A stretch of DNA of 64,000 bases from Rostratula benghalensis. Its lineage: Eukaryota; Chordata; Aves; Charadriiformes; Rostratulidae. Positions 1 to 12,610 of this stretch are shown one piece after another; position 1 is the stretch's first letter; every line of letters starts with the position of its first letter. Made by a program: the position numbers and the translations under genes. The notes under the pieces were generated by a model. The model was not told where the DNA came from. It searched no databases and was given only the letters and a program-made list of their open reading frames with translations. The stretch lies in NCBI GenBank assembly GCA_013399305.1, contig VXAI01000140.1, positions 726,980-790,979 on the forward strand. The letters run 5' to 3'.

Positions 1-3000
1 CCCCCGTCTTTAATAAGAGATTAAGGAAGAATTCTTCTTTTTCAAAGAGAGGAAGTAGTGTAGCTTCTAGCACTTTTTAGGCAAGGGTCACTACATTGGG
101 GGTGCTATTAAGAAGATTGCCAGATCCTCCCAGGCTCTGCACCAGGCTGTTGTGAAAGGCTGCTATGGAATGAAAAAGCTATAGAGTCAATGTGTGCATG
201 CGTATTTCTGAAGGTTATGCTGGATTTCTGCCACGCCACAAAACTGATTAGAATAACTTATAATAAAAAGTGGGGCATGGATTTCAGGAATGGATAATGT
301 GATGGGGAAGGAGGGAAATGGGTGGCAGAAAACGCAAATCTGAAGTTTTTCCTGGTCAGTGGATGTACTTCAAAGTGTAGATTTTTTTACCACTGTAGGG
401 AGAAGCTGGCACCCTCACTTTTGTTGCCAGAGATGACTGCTGTGTGCTTGACTTAATATACACATTGTGTTCTTATGCATTACTCTTTGTTTATTTACTT
501 GCAGTAAGACTCAGGGTATTCCAAGTATTTTCCAGGTGTTTATGGGTAATATCTATTCCAAGGACTTCACAAATCTAAAGAGAGGCCAGAGGAGAGAGAA
601 TAGATAGGAATTTTAGTATGGAAAAATTGGAATGAGATTCATAGGGCCCTTGAGAGGGGTGTCAGCGTATGGTGATGGTGCTGTGCAGGTGATGTGAGGA
701 GGAGGAGGATATGTGCAGTGGCCTCCATGAAAGAAACAGGCACCATGCAGACAAACGCTCAGACTGCTGAGCCTTCTGTCTGTTCTGCGTTTATCAGCCA
801 TCTACGCCTAGTAAATGTGTGCATTGGGGTCCCTGGTGTGTCTGGAAAGAAAAGAGATCCTTTGCTTTGCTTCTGCATTACAAGTCAGTCCTTGGTCAGT
901 TTAGAGCTCCTGATACCTGATCTGTCTCTTGGACACTTTCCCCTGTATCTGTCATTGTGCGATGTGATGGCTGTGTGAGTTATTGTGTCATGTTCTGCAC
1001 GGAGATACGCTGTGAAAATCAGAAAGCAGGGGAAGGGGACATGTGAGGGGTGTGTGCACGCAGTGTGAGGCTTGACAAGGCCAGTAAGAAGCAATGTTGG
1101 GGCTTTGCACATGCATTCCTTGGGGCACAAAGTGTCATCGTCTTGAGTTGCATTTTTGCTGTGATTAAGGCCCCTGAGCATGTCTGTAACACAAAACAGA
1201 AAAACAAAAAGAAAATGTTTTCTCTTCAGCCATCATTCTAACATTGCTTGTGTGCTTATGAATCATTCCTCCTCCATCTGGAAGGATGAGATGCAGAGCT
1301 TTTTTTCTAAGGAGGTATCTAATGTACATCCTCATAGCAGCCAGCAATTGGCATGACAAAAGGGTTACAGCTAGTGGCTGGCACTCTTCCCATCCATCTT
1401 GCCACTGGAAACATAATGCTTTTGAAATGTGCTTGTTCTTCAGGCACCGGTGTGCAGAGCCAGGCCTTGGGACATGCAAACAGAGCAGTTGCAACTTGTT
1501 TGCTTTTGTTTGTGGTGCCTCCTTGGCCGCCCAAGAACTGGGAAGTGGGTGTAACAGTGATGAACTGGTTTTCTTTATCAGGGCATGGCATGGAGTGGAT
1601 GGTACTCATGGAACATCCCCAGGTGTGGGAAGATGAGCAGCAAGGCATCTAGCATTGCCAGTGTAACATCAAGTGTGGGAGAGGACCTTGTTTTGCATCT
1701 AAGCTTGTAAGCTTTGCAAAGGACAAGGCAAAATTTAGTAGTATTGAGTACACAAGGAAAAAAGTCCGATTTTAAAAAATGTCATAGGTTGTTCATGTAA
1801 ATTGACTACCTTGTATATAGTCTATCCTTCACTTGATTTGCAAGAATACCAAGGCCGTGACTCAATTAACTTACCCTCAAGTGCTCCTGTGATTTCAAGA
1901 AAGAATTTTATTGTCAATCTTTTTGTAAAGGGGTGTTTAATGTGGTGCCAGAATGGGCAGTAGAAAGAAGGGCCCCTTAAGCTCAGTACTCTGCTTTGAC
2001 AAATCTGTTGTTACCTTTTTCTGTTGCTGAGCATGACTGGAAATGTCCTCATCTTGTGGCAGTGACCAGCTCAATATGCAGCTCAAACCTAAATGCAGAA
2101 GCTGGAGGGTTTTCTGCTGAAGCTCATAGAGGCACTTTTGAAGCTCACCAGACACAGGCCCATGGGACTGGACATGGTCTTTGCAGGTTCTTTGTTTTGA
2201 AGGATGGTTGGAGATGAGGTAGAGGAGAGTCCAGGGTATGCTGCTTCCCCACCCAACCTTTGGTGCATTTAATGTGCTGGTGTCGGGACCAGTTGTTCTT
2301 GGAGTTGGAACCAGTGGCTCTTTCTCTCTGGGAAGCAACTGTGTGATCAGGAAAAGCTGCTTTGCTCCCTGTTCCTGCTCTGCATTTTAACCAGTGCCTG
2401 TTGTGCAAGGCAGGCTCATTTCTGCTGCAGGTGTTGAGAGTCATCTCTGTCTCACACAGCACAGTCTGGAGGTTTAGGGCACTGCACCTGCAAGACCTCT
2501 GTCAACTTGGGTTGTGGTGGGAAGGGCAGGGAGGGGACCATCAGTCTGCCTCAACTGAGGGAGTTAAATCCCGCTTAGTTTCATGGAGGATACAGACTTG
2601 TGGCCAGCTGCTGCTAGCACCTTCTATGTGAAATGAGGAACTTTGGTTTTATGAAGGACAGGTTACTGTCTTCTGTGTGGATGGAGGAACCTGCTTTCTG
2701 CTTCTTTGTGACAGGTGGGTTTAAGATGCAGCCCTGTTCTGACTCTAGGCAGCATCATTCTGAGCTTAGGGGTACTGGCTTGTTCCTCGGTGTACTTTTG
2801 GGTGTGGGGGAGAGGGAGGCGACTGATGCAGTCTGTAGGCTTTCTGCAGCAGGGTCCCTTTTCTGTCTTGAGAAGAGCTGTGCCTCTTTCTTGTAGAAGG
2901 AGGGACTGTGATCCTTCCTGCACCACTGAAAGCTGTGTGAGAGAGACCGTGTCTGTCCACTCCCTACCAAAGTACTTTTGGGAGGGCGATCTGAAACCGG

Positions 3001-6000
3001 GACGTGAAGCGGCGTTGTGGAAAGCCACTCTGCCCTGAAGACTGAAGTTGTGCTGCATATTAGGGCTCAGTGCTGGACTTTGTATCTGGGGAGAGCCTTT
3101 CTTTTACTATGTTGAGCTTTTATCTTTCCTCTCTTAATAGCCTGAAGAAGACCCTTCAGGCAGGGATGCTTTGTTACTTTCTTTAGCTTCATGATTGCTG
3201 CTTATACTATAGTGTCATAAACACGATTAGCATTTCTGGCTTATGTCAGGTTGTGTGCTTGCATGTGAAAAAGATTTGGATACATTCATACTGTCATCTT
3301 TCTTACCTGTGCATAAGATACTATCTGGTTACTATCTTTCCTGATACGTAACAACTGTGGAAAGGAAATAATGCTCCCTGTGCTCCTGGAAACATTTCAG
3401 TTGCTTGGGTAAGCAGCAGAGGAATAAAGGAATAAAGAGTGATGCGTACAGCGTGTTGCTTTGAAAACGTGCTTCTGGATCCCACAGAGCATGGTTAGCA
3501 GGTGGAGGTTATTCACCTTGCACACTTCACACGCAGTGTCTACTGGCAACATGCTCCGTGTGTACGAATTCAGCTCTGCTGTTCTTTGTGTGACCAGTCT
3601 GGGGAATCCCGAGGCAGAAGAATTGGGTTGCTGTGTGTCCTTGTATGCGTACACTCAGCAGGTGTATTTTTACCTACGAGCTGTTCAATGTCTTCTAGTC
3701 TGAGTCAGCTGGGGGTATTTCCACTTGCTGAGAGGCTGAAGACCAGGTTCTCATGGCCTAAATCCCACCTAAGACTCTGTGCTTGAAGGCCAGGAGTCAG
3801 CTGGAAGGAAAATAAAACATACAGGGACTTGGGTGCAATTTAGGGCATGTGAATCTGGCTCCTGGCTTGCGATACCAGCATGCCATAGGCATTTAATCTA
3901 GGAAGATAGCAGTGAATGGACCCAGCCAATGACTGCATTTTCACTTTCCAAAGTGTTTCTAGACATACTGAATCGGACTCCCCACCTTTAACCCATGTCA
4001 AGTTTGAATTCTCAAGCTTGTCCCATCAGTGTTAGGCACAGCAAAGGACCTGATCCAAGCAGTGCTATTTATTCATGGAGAGGTCCTGACATCTCATGGC
4101 ATTTCCATTCTGGAGGGTAACTGGAGTGGGGGGGAGGCCTGGAGCTATGCTGGTGGTTTTTTTTCTGGGTGTGGGGATTTTTATGTTTTTGTGGGTCCTT
4201 TTTCCCCTCTTAGGAAGTTTCAAGTCTGGTGTTGCGCTCGTAGTCTAGAAAGCAAGCCTAGGCAATGCTCTGTTACCTGTAAGCACCAGACGGAGCTGGT
4301 GTTGAATGAAGGAGATGCTTGGACTTTTGGATGGGGGGTGCTGAAGGTGCTTTGCAGCATTTCCGTTGTGCTCACAGCATGCTGTGGGGCAATTGAACCC
4401 TTCCAGGCTTGCTTGTGGCCATAAAGAGTGTGATCTCTCACTGTGTTGGCCCTGATAATCTCTGACTATCAATCATCCTCTTCTTGTTTGGAAGGACTTT
4501 GACTTAATAATAATGAGAGATATATCAGCTTGAGTAATTTGTTTGAAGATACTAAGCTCTGTGAATACTGAAGAATATCACATTCTAAGCTTTTGAGCAG
4601 TTCTGACTGTAATGCAGTTCTTGGAATGATTTGTTTCAACTATAGGGCCAGTTTAAATAGAACTATTTAAGTATATGTTGCTGTTCCTCATACATCAAGA
4701 AGTGAAGTTTAGTGAACAATGCGTTATCATGGGGCACCACAATGAGATAAGAACTCATCATAGCTTTGCAATAAATGGCAATGTCATTAGAAGAAAAAAG
4801 TCTTTTTGTCTATAAGCTTAATTGTAAAAGCCAGAAATCTTGAGTGGAGATTTTTAGCATGCTGACCAACTGAATTGTACTGTGAAAAGAGCAAATTTCT
4901 GTGTGGATAGGTGTCCAAGGTTTTGATTGCTGTGTGAGCCACATGATTGCAGGATATTTTCCTATATGTGCCTTTTACATAGATAAGTGACAGTGCCTGA
5001 TTTCTGGCCCCTGGAGGGGAAATGTAGTACCTTATTACTGAACAGCTTTCCAAGATGCAGCAGTTGTCATTAAAACTCGGCAGTGGACAAAGGAGCTGTA
5101 TTTGGCAGGTGTGGACTCTTTTATTATTATTATTTTTAATTTTTTTTTAACTTTTAATGACAATGACTTGCAGTTATGTCATGCTATATCTTTAAACTGT
5201 GTGAGGCAGTTTGACTCGTTTATGATCTCCTTCAGGTCTTTTAATGTGCACACAGAAGCACCTGGTTTCTGGGATTCTTTCATTGAGTTTTGTAACAAAG
5301 CCACAATGCTCGTATTTACCTGTCTGCAGAACACAGGCTCATCCTGCAATTTATAAAGAATTTTAAAAGGAGAGATGTGCAAAATCCATGTCACTTTTCT
5401 CCCCTTTGTGGTGCTTACTTTAACTTACTGCTTTTAGTAAGTAGAGAGTCATTGTACCACTGTGGTCTCAGTGACAGTTAGCAGGACACTGTGATCTGCC
5501 CATCTGCAACAGCTCTGCTGGAGAAGTCTAATCTGCAGGAATCCTTGTTTGCTCTTAAGGATGAAATGCAATCAAGCATCTGATGAAACCTACTCTATGG
5601 TAGGAATTAAATATAAATAGATACCTGGGTAGTTTTTAATCATTAGGCTTAAATTGATTATTTCCTATCAGCTTTATGACTCCTAAAACCTAGTTTTTTT
5701 CCTTCCTAATTGCGTGGAGTTAGAAGAATGAGTGTGATAGGATATGAATGTAGCCATCCCATAATAAGAGTTATGGTCATGGGTGCCTTGCAAGCATGAA
5801 GCTTCAAGAGACTGTGGTGTGTATGTGTTTTGAGGACCACAGGCCAGGAATAATTCAGGCCTGCCCATGGCTTTCTCAGGTAGTAGGTAAGCTAAGGGCA
5901 TGTCTGCAAAGTTAGTGCCCAAAACTGGAATTGTGCTCCCTGTTCCAGTTAAACCAACACATAAACAAACCAGTTCACTTGATGTTTCCATTAATTTGGA

Positions 6001-9000
6001 ATGCTTACCTTTCCAGTTTTTCCAGCTTGTGATTTGAGCAGAGTGAGACAGTAGGAAAAATGACAGTCTGGAACTGGCTTGACTTGTCTCTGTCCCCAGA
6101 AACCCAGTTTCTTTTCTACAACTGAAATAGGGACAGGCTCCACAGCCATTGTTCAGGACACCTGAGACTCCACAGCAAAATCATCTGCCACTGCCTAGAA
6201 AATGGACAGCAAAGGAGAACTCGCAGTTCTTTGCCAGCTCCTCCTGCTTCTCTCTAGCTACTGAGCCTTTTCTCCACTGTACAAATGGTGTAGCAGCTGC
6301 AGCCTGAAAATCCCTGGGGCTTTCCCCTAACCTGGGGATATTTTGCTGTATCCAGCCCTGGTGCCTTTACAAGTGCCAGCAGCAGAAGCCACTGTGCACA
6401 GGGCCAGTGTCACATTTGCACTGCTCTCTCCTCTCATGCCAGCATGGCCACGGTGCAGCCAGTGTGCAGGCCCAAAGACAACTTGCCCCCTTCTTCTGAC
6501 TTGAGGCTTCTTTGTCACTGCAGATACTAGGGAGTGGCATGAATAAAAGCCTTTACTTGTTAGCAGAGGACTGAGCACTTGGGTTTCTGAGGGATCTCTG
6601 GGTCCGGTTGGAGTGGGTTTTCGCACTGTGTGTGTGTGAGAGGGGACATGGTAGGGAGAAAGAGACTGAGTACTTGGAACAACGTTTAATTGGATTGTGC
6701 AACTCCACCACAGGGTGCCCATGGCGTGTGTTTCTGACTTCATCAAGAACTGCTGAAGGTGCAAAAGCCCCTCCATGTCCTCCTTGTTCCAGGAAGTCCT
6801 GACAGGCTTCTGGCTAAACTATCAACAAGTCCACAGAGTCCCTTTGGTGTTTTGATGCCTGTGGAAAGAGAACCTGGCAGTAGGAGTCACTTCTGGCTTG
6901 TGTTGCTGACTGTGTCAAAAAGAAGGCAGTTTTGTTGACCTGGAACAGTGCCAAGGAACAGCAGCCAGTGGTCTTTCCCTCGTGCCTGGGGTCTTTTGAA
7001 AGAGATTTCTTTGGTATCAAAGTATATCCTAACCTTCCATTGGATCTCCTGATTGAATTCAGAGGTCTGTAGCTGAGCTCTGAGGCCTGCTGTCAATTTT
7101 CATATAGCTCTGCATGAGTCCCTGGTATAGATTTTAATATACTGTGTTCTCACCCATCACCAAGGGCTCAATGCTTTTGTATGCTGCCTCTGTACCAGAG
7201 TTGGTATACAGTTGGTATGCTCGCCTATGAAAAGTGTTTCTTTTGTTTCCTTGTCATTCTCGGGTACCTACTGCCAGACAAAATAAACTGATGAAACCTG
7301 TGAATCTCAAAAACTTGGAATCTTGACGCAGACCAAGTAGGGAAGTTGTGTCTTTGGCAGCACCAAGGTTCTCTGACACAAAAGATCACAGCAGTAATCC
7401 ATATCTCTTGAGACTTTGGAGATCGGGGGCTGGATTTCTCTTCTTATACTGAAGGTTGCCAACTTCTGAACAAAAAAAAAAAGGGGAGGGGAAAGCAAGA
7501 AATAAATATGAGTTGGTTTCATTGGAAAAATGGATACGCTGAAAAACTATAACTTAATTGGCTTGAGTTTACAATTTAAACTCTTGCACTAGTTGGCAGT
7601 GATCTTATATAAGGTTCACACATTGTACTGGGGTGACTTTTTTGTTTGCTCCTGGCTCTCCTTTTAGTCTTGTGTGTGCATGAAGAGGGGGGAATACTGT
7701 GTTGGGTGACAAGAGGCAGGAAACCATCTTCTACATACATCTAAGGGGCTGACGTTCAGTGACTGGAGCTGGGAGTAAACAGTGTCTTAGATGAGGGGAA
7801 AAAATATAAACAGAGTAAACAAAGGTGCTGAAGTTGTTCAGTGTGCAGAACAGAGCCTTGCAGAGGAGATGCTGGCTGCAGCATCGCACATCTTCCTGGC
7901 CTGAGTGATGTTGTATCAGGGAATTGGAGAGGCTGAAATCCTCTGTGTCGTTTCTGAACCTGGCACATGTGATAATGAAGGTTTGCCATAGGCTCCAGTG
8001 GGAGAAATGGAGAGGACTGAAACTCCCAGAAGGTTGTTCGAGTGGTGTATGTACTCACATGAGGAATACCACCTGGGAAGGGGGTATTCCTCCTTCATTA
8101 GAAGGAACTAGACATCAGCCAAGACCATTTGTTCTAGCATTACACAGTGGTGTAAAACTCGGTCATGGGATTTTAATTTTTGAATAGTTAGCAAATTGGG
8201 GAGTAATAATTGAAGTTATTAGAGACGTGATTTACTGTGTTGCTTTTGATTTTGTGGCTGAATCAGAAATATGGGTTGGTTTGTACTGAAAGATGAAAAA
8301 TTTCTTTAGCTGACATGAAAATTTAAAATATTGGGTAATCCTAAACCCAAGTATTCTGGATTATCTAAACTCCTTTAGATTAAAGAGTAAGTGACTGAGG
8401 ACAGTTTTCTAGTTTTAGAGAAGCAGGAATCTTAAGGGCTGTTTATTGAATTCCAATTGATTTCAGTCCTCCTGAATTTTGCTGAAGATTGGAAGGGAAT
8501 CTGTCCTGTGTTGAGGGAAGGAGAGCTGTGGTCCCCGTAGCTGCTCGCTCCACTGGCAGCTCAAATTTATCCTGTGTCATGGCCTGTAATCATAATAGTT
8601 CAGGTCCCTTATTCAGAGTGGTCGCCGTGCACACCCTTGAAATAGTTCTTCAGACCCAAAAACTTCCCAGTATCTACAGTAGATAAAACTGAAAGTCAGT
8701 CACAGTGAGAAATAGAGCTGGTTGGATATCTTTTTCTTTTCCCCCCCCCCCCCCCAAAGAGCGGTGTGCATGTGGAAGGCAAGTGAAAATAATTCCTTAA
8801 TGAGAAAGCAGTAAAAGAGCTGAAGAGCACAGCTAACCAAAGGTCAAACTGTGCAGACTGAACACAGGCAGAGGCTAAACCTATTTGTCGCACACAGAGT
8901 GGGGTATAAAATGAAGGTGGCCAGCCCAAGGAATAATACCATGCCTAGATAATAGATGTATATGTAGATAAATATGCAGTCATGCATTCTGAAAGCCTGT

Positions 9001-9097
9001 CATTAAAACAAACTACAAAGCGCAGAACGTGTGCAGGAGTTAAAAAAGACATAGCTGGAAAGCATAATGTCATAATGTCAAGATCTCCAAAGAAACT
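1..9097. other. Non-coding DNA without recognisable repeats or exons
   Basis: I find no gene in this 9-kb stretch. Open frames are short, overlap on both strands, and none is flanked by convincing splice signals or has a recognisable domain. Base composition is moderate and mildly A+T-rich, as expected for intergenic or intronic vertebrate DNA. No CR1 copy can be recognised until about 9.1 kb. The only clear local features are simple runs: a T-rich patch near 5,120-5,150, an A run near 7,471-7,482 and the cytosine run at 8,741-8,755. Very old repeats may be present but decayed beyond recognition by eye. Confidence 0.7.
8741..8755. repeat. Poly-C run
   Basis: Fifteen consecutive cytosines follow a T-rich stretch, so this is a homopolymer/polypyrimidine patch. 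The run is long enough to cause length errors in sequencing and assembly, so its exact size should not be trusted. Confidence 0.95.
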
Positions 9098-9625
9098 GTT
9101 TGGGTCCAGACTGTGTGCAGGTCTGGAGCCCCCAATATAAGAAGGACATGGACCTGATGGAGCGGGTCCAGAGGAGGGCCACAAAAATGATCAAGGGGTT
9201 GGAGCACCTTTGCTACGAGGACAGGCTGAGGGAGCTGGGGTTGTTCAGCCTGGAGAAGAGGAGGCTCCGGGGAGAACTAATGGCAGCCTTCCAGTACCTG
9301 AAAGGGGCCTACAGGAAGGCTGGGGAGAGCCTATTTACAAAGGCCTGTAGTGACAGGACGAGGGGCAATGGGTTTAAACAGCATAAAAGCAGACTTAGAT
9401 TGGATCTTAGGAATAAGTTTTTTACAATGAAGGTAGTGGAACACTGGAAGAGGTTGCCCAGGGAGGTGGTTGAGGCCCCTTCCCTGGAGATACTCAAGGG
9501 GAGGCTCGATGAGGCCCTGGGCAGCCTGGTCTGGTTGGGGGTGTCCCTGCTGACTGCGGGGAGGGGGCGTTGGACTGGATGACCTTTGGAGGTCCCTTCT
9601 GGCCCAGAGGATTCTATGATTCTAT
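9098..9625 (+). mobile_element. CR1 LINE, 5'-truncated, with ORF2 C-terminal tail still open
   Basis: This is the 3' end of a CR1 non-LTR retrotransposon in sense orientation. Frame +1 stays open for 160 codons from 9,100 and matches the known style of the CR1 ORF2 tail after the reverse transcriptase. Visible landmarks are VWSPQYKKDMDLMERVQRRA, then [49 protein letters not shown] and [16 protein letters not shown]. The copy ends at 9,611-9,625 with the CR1 terminal short repeat (ATTCTATGATTCTAT). The endonuclease and reverse-transcriptase domains are absent, so it cannot move on its own. The uninterrupted frame suggests a younger insertion than the degraded copies nearby. Confidence 0.96.
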
Positions 9626-9777
9626 AAACAGTGTTCCTTGGGGGCCACTTTGTTTAAAGCAACCCTTCACAACTGTGCAGTGGATTGGCAAGCAAATGCA
9701 AAGAAAGTGGATTTCCACAGAAGTGCAATTGAAAATTCAAGTGCAACGAATGCAGAAATGATTAGTGCCAGTGTAGT

Positions 9778-10042
9778 GATGGGATGAAAGAAAATGGTTT
9801 TGAATTGTAAGAGGGGAGATGTAGGTGAGATCTCAGGAAGAAATTCTTTGCTGTGAGGGTGGTGAGACCCTGACCCAGGTTGCCCAGAGAAGCTGTGGCT
9901 GTGCCATCCCTGGAGGTGTTCAAGGCCAGGTTGGACAGGGCTTTGAGCAACCTGGTCTGGTGGGAAATGTCCCTGCCCAGGGCAGGGGGTGGAACTGGAT
10001 AATCATTAAAAGGTCCTTTCCAACCTGAACCATTCTATGCTG
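9778..10042 (+). mobile_element. CR1 LINE 3' fragment
   Basis: About 265 bases match the CR1 3' region in plus orientation: a GGGGAGAT...AGATCTCAGGAAGAA segment, a GCCCAGAGAAGCTGTGGCTG segment, then AAGGCCAGGTTGGACAGGGC and a final ACCATTCTATG. It lies 150 bases after the 9.1-kb copy but is of a different subfamily (the 'gaggtgttcaaggccagg' type), so it is a separate insertion and not part of that element. It is 5'-truncated and lacks the repeated ATTCTATG tail. It holds no intact coding frame. Confidence 0.93.
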
Positions 10043-10067
10043 CCAGCCTTATAAAAGAGAAGAGAGG

Positions 10068-10089
10068 AAAAAAAAAAAAAAAAAAAAAA
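10068..10089. repeat. Poly-A run
   Basis: Twenty-two consecutive adenines sit 25 bases beyond the end of the CR1 fragment. CR1 elements normally end in a short ATTCTRTG repeat and not in poly-A, so this run is probably an independent homopolymer expansion. Confidence 0.9.
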
Positions 10090-12403
10090 CAACCAACCCC
10101 CACCCTCTCAGATTCACCTGCTGGACACAGAATCAGAGCATGTGGTGAACCTGGTGTCTGTATGGAGTTTGATGCTCTTCAGTGGTACTTTACCGTGGAA
10201 CAGAAAGTTTCCTGAGCCTTGTTGGAAACGCTCTGCAAACGCCGTTTTACAAACGTATGTACTGAGCTGCATTTTTAAAGAAGAAGAGACACGTTCCAAG
10301 GAGGAGTGGCTTAAGGAAGTCGTGGGAGATACTGATACAGGTCCTTGCACCCCAACAGTGTGTGTGATCCATCCTGCATTTCCCTTAGCCCTGAGATGTG
10401 AAGCAAAAGGTGAAAGTGTTAAAAGTTAAGTGTTGCTGTTTCAGTGTAGTTATTGATAGAGTTAATAGTGTATGGTTCTGGCTTAAAGAAATGCTGTTTT
10501 GAATTGTGATCTGTACACAGAAGGTCTAAATGAGGCCACCTTGAGAACTCTTTACCCCAGTGTGGTTACATGAGGAAGGTACAGAGATGAGAAGACTTCC
10601 AAAAGAGGAAATCATGTCTAGACTTCAAAATGCCAGTTCTCAGTTTTGTTTTAGGTGGCGATATCCTGTCTGGTACCTTTTAGTCTGCTTGGAGGAGAAA
10701 TCATTGTCTGAGAGAAGGAAGCAGTAACATAAGGATATGCCATGTATAACTTCAGAGTAAAAGTTTTCAAAGTTTCCTATGAAAAATTGTCACCAGCCCG
10801 CAAAATCTGACACAGGCAGTGGGTATTTTATGGTTTGGTAGTGTATCAGTTTAATACCACTGGCCAACAGTGATGGAAGATGCTTTTTCAAGGTGGTCTG
10901 CAAGGTCTTGACTAATTTGCATGCTGTAGCCAACATGCCTTATTCATATATTTTATGTTCTTTAACATAAATATATTGGCTTCTTTCATGTTTTAGCATT
11001 CTTGGGATGGATGTGTTGTTTCCCAGCTTTTTTTTTTTTTTTTTAACAGGTGATTTGATAAATATAGAACATTGTAGTGAAGGAGTGAAGTTAACTATTT
11101 CCAGTAGTTCAAATTAAGTTCCCCTGGTTTTGCATATTTTTTGTGTGTACTGTGCCACTGATGTTGAGGGGGTAGGGGGCGATCTCAAACTCAGTAGTTC
11201 CGTAAATGAGGAGAAAAACAATTATTTATGTTGTTTGTGGTTAACCTACAGAGCAGTATTAATGGTCTGTAAAACCTCCTCAGATAGTTCACCCAATAGA
11301 ATCTTTTGAGAAACTATTTACACTTAAAAGGGAAGTTCCATGAGAAGATGGAATAAGACAGAGTTAAAATCATCGGGAGAGTGAGTTGGTGTGTATATGA
11401 AGATCCTCCTGTGAAGGATTCGTGGAAGGTAAGAAGGTGAAGGAGTGTGTATTTAGGTGCTGAGGGGAAGAAGCTGTTAAATGGAACCAAGAATCTTCAG
11501 TACAGTTGCTTATGTCCCTCAGGTATCAGTGGTAGCCTGTCCTTGCTGACAAATACTGGAAACTTCACTTGAGGTGCAAATAATTGCATGTTGTATTCCT
11601 CAATCAAATGTGCTAGAGCACTTTTCTGGGCGGAAATGATAGTGTAACACACAAAACTTCAAATGGATCCTTACAGCTATTGAGGTAATTATATTTGTTA
11701 TGTATAAACGTTGTGCTTGAAAGCAGGACTTGATGCAGTTGTGTATCTCCTGTCCTTTCCCATCTGCACATATGCACTCACAAATAAAGCCTGCCTCTGT
11801 ACAGGGGATAACTCAAGTAATCAAATGTTACAAAAGTCGGGCTTGTTTGGATTTCCTCCCCCCCACCCTGGACTGTTAATATGTTTTAGCATATTTTCAT
11901 ATGGCAAATTGCTTTTCATATAGCAAACACTGACCTGGGGCTCTCCTAGTGTTGTTAAAGGCAATGCAGTTACTCTGAAAAATTAAAGTCCTAGTAAAAC
12001 TTAGCTGTTTCTTCTATCCTGTCAAGTATCCAAATTTGCACCTCAGTCCTTTTACGGATGGAGTGGCATTGCTTTTTTGATTAGTTACTAATTGTGCAAG
12101 TTTCTTTGTAGGGATTTAAAGCAAGCTTGGGATGTTCTTATACTCCATTATATTTTCCTGATTACTTTCATCCATACTGCAATAGCTCTAGCAAGAAAAC
12201 TGTCAGTGTTTCCCTGCAAAACTGCAAAGGAGAGAGGTCGGAGAGTTGCAGTTGGGTTTGGGGTATTTTGGGGGTGTTTTTTGGTTGTTTTTACTTCTGA
12301 TATTGCAGTGGAAAATAAAAGCAAGCCTCTCCCCTACCCCCCCTCATTTGTGTGTGCCCACAAATAGACATGCACCCTTTCTCTCCCATGTCTGTGCTCA
12401 CTG

Positions 12404-12418
12404 ACACACACACACACA
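12404..12418. repeat. (CA)n microsatellite
   Basis: About seven AC dinucleotide units lie in a row just before the candidate regulatory block at 12.5 kb. It is short and may be polymorphic. Confidence 0.9.
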
Positions 12419-12494
12419 AGGAGTTTGTTTTCGCTCGTGCAGGGCCAGAAGAGGCTGAAGGCGGCTGTCTTCAGCTCAGTGGAAACTGGCTCCG

Positions 12495-12610
12495 TCCCAT
12501 CACCAGTAAACAACAGCCTGACGTCAGCTCATGCTGCGCTGACAGCCGAATAACGGGAGATTTATTTTAATTTTTTTTTTTTCAACCAGCTGAGCTGTTG
12601 AAAGGCTATC
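12495..12610. promoter_or_regulatory. Candidate enhancer with CRE/MARE-like core
   Basis: A perfect cAMP-response palindrome TGACGTCA sits at 12,519-12,526 and extends into a MAF-recognition-like sequence (CTGACGTCAGC). Nine bases on, TGCTGCGCTGAC (12,532-12,543) looks like a second MARE-type half-site. At 12,583-12,600 CAACCAGCTGAGCTGTTG is a near-palindrome carrying an E-box (CAGCTG). The block has several CpGs in otherwise CpG-poor surroundings and contains no repeat. Functional assignment is inference; only the motifs are seen. Confidence 0.35.

Noticed and set aside
10068..10089. Poly-A run as tail of a processed pseudogene or SINE
   Set aside because: The sequence before it is a CR1 3' end, which does not end in poly-A, and no other insert body is visible.
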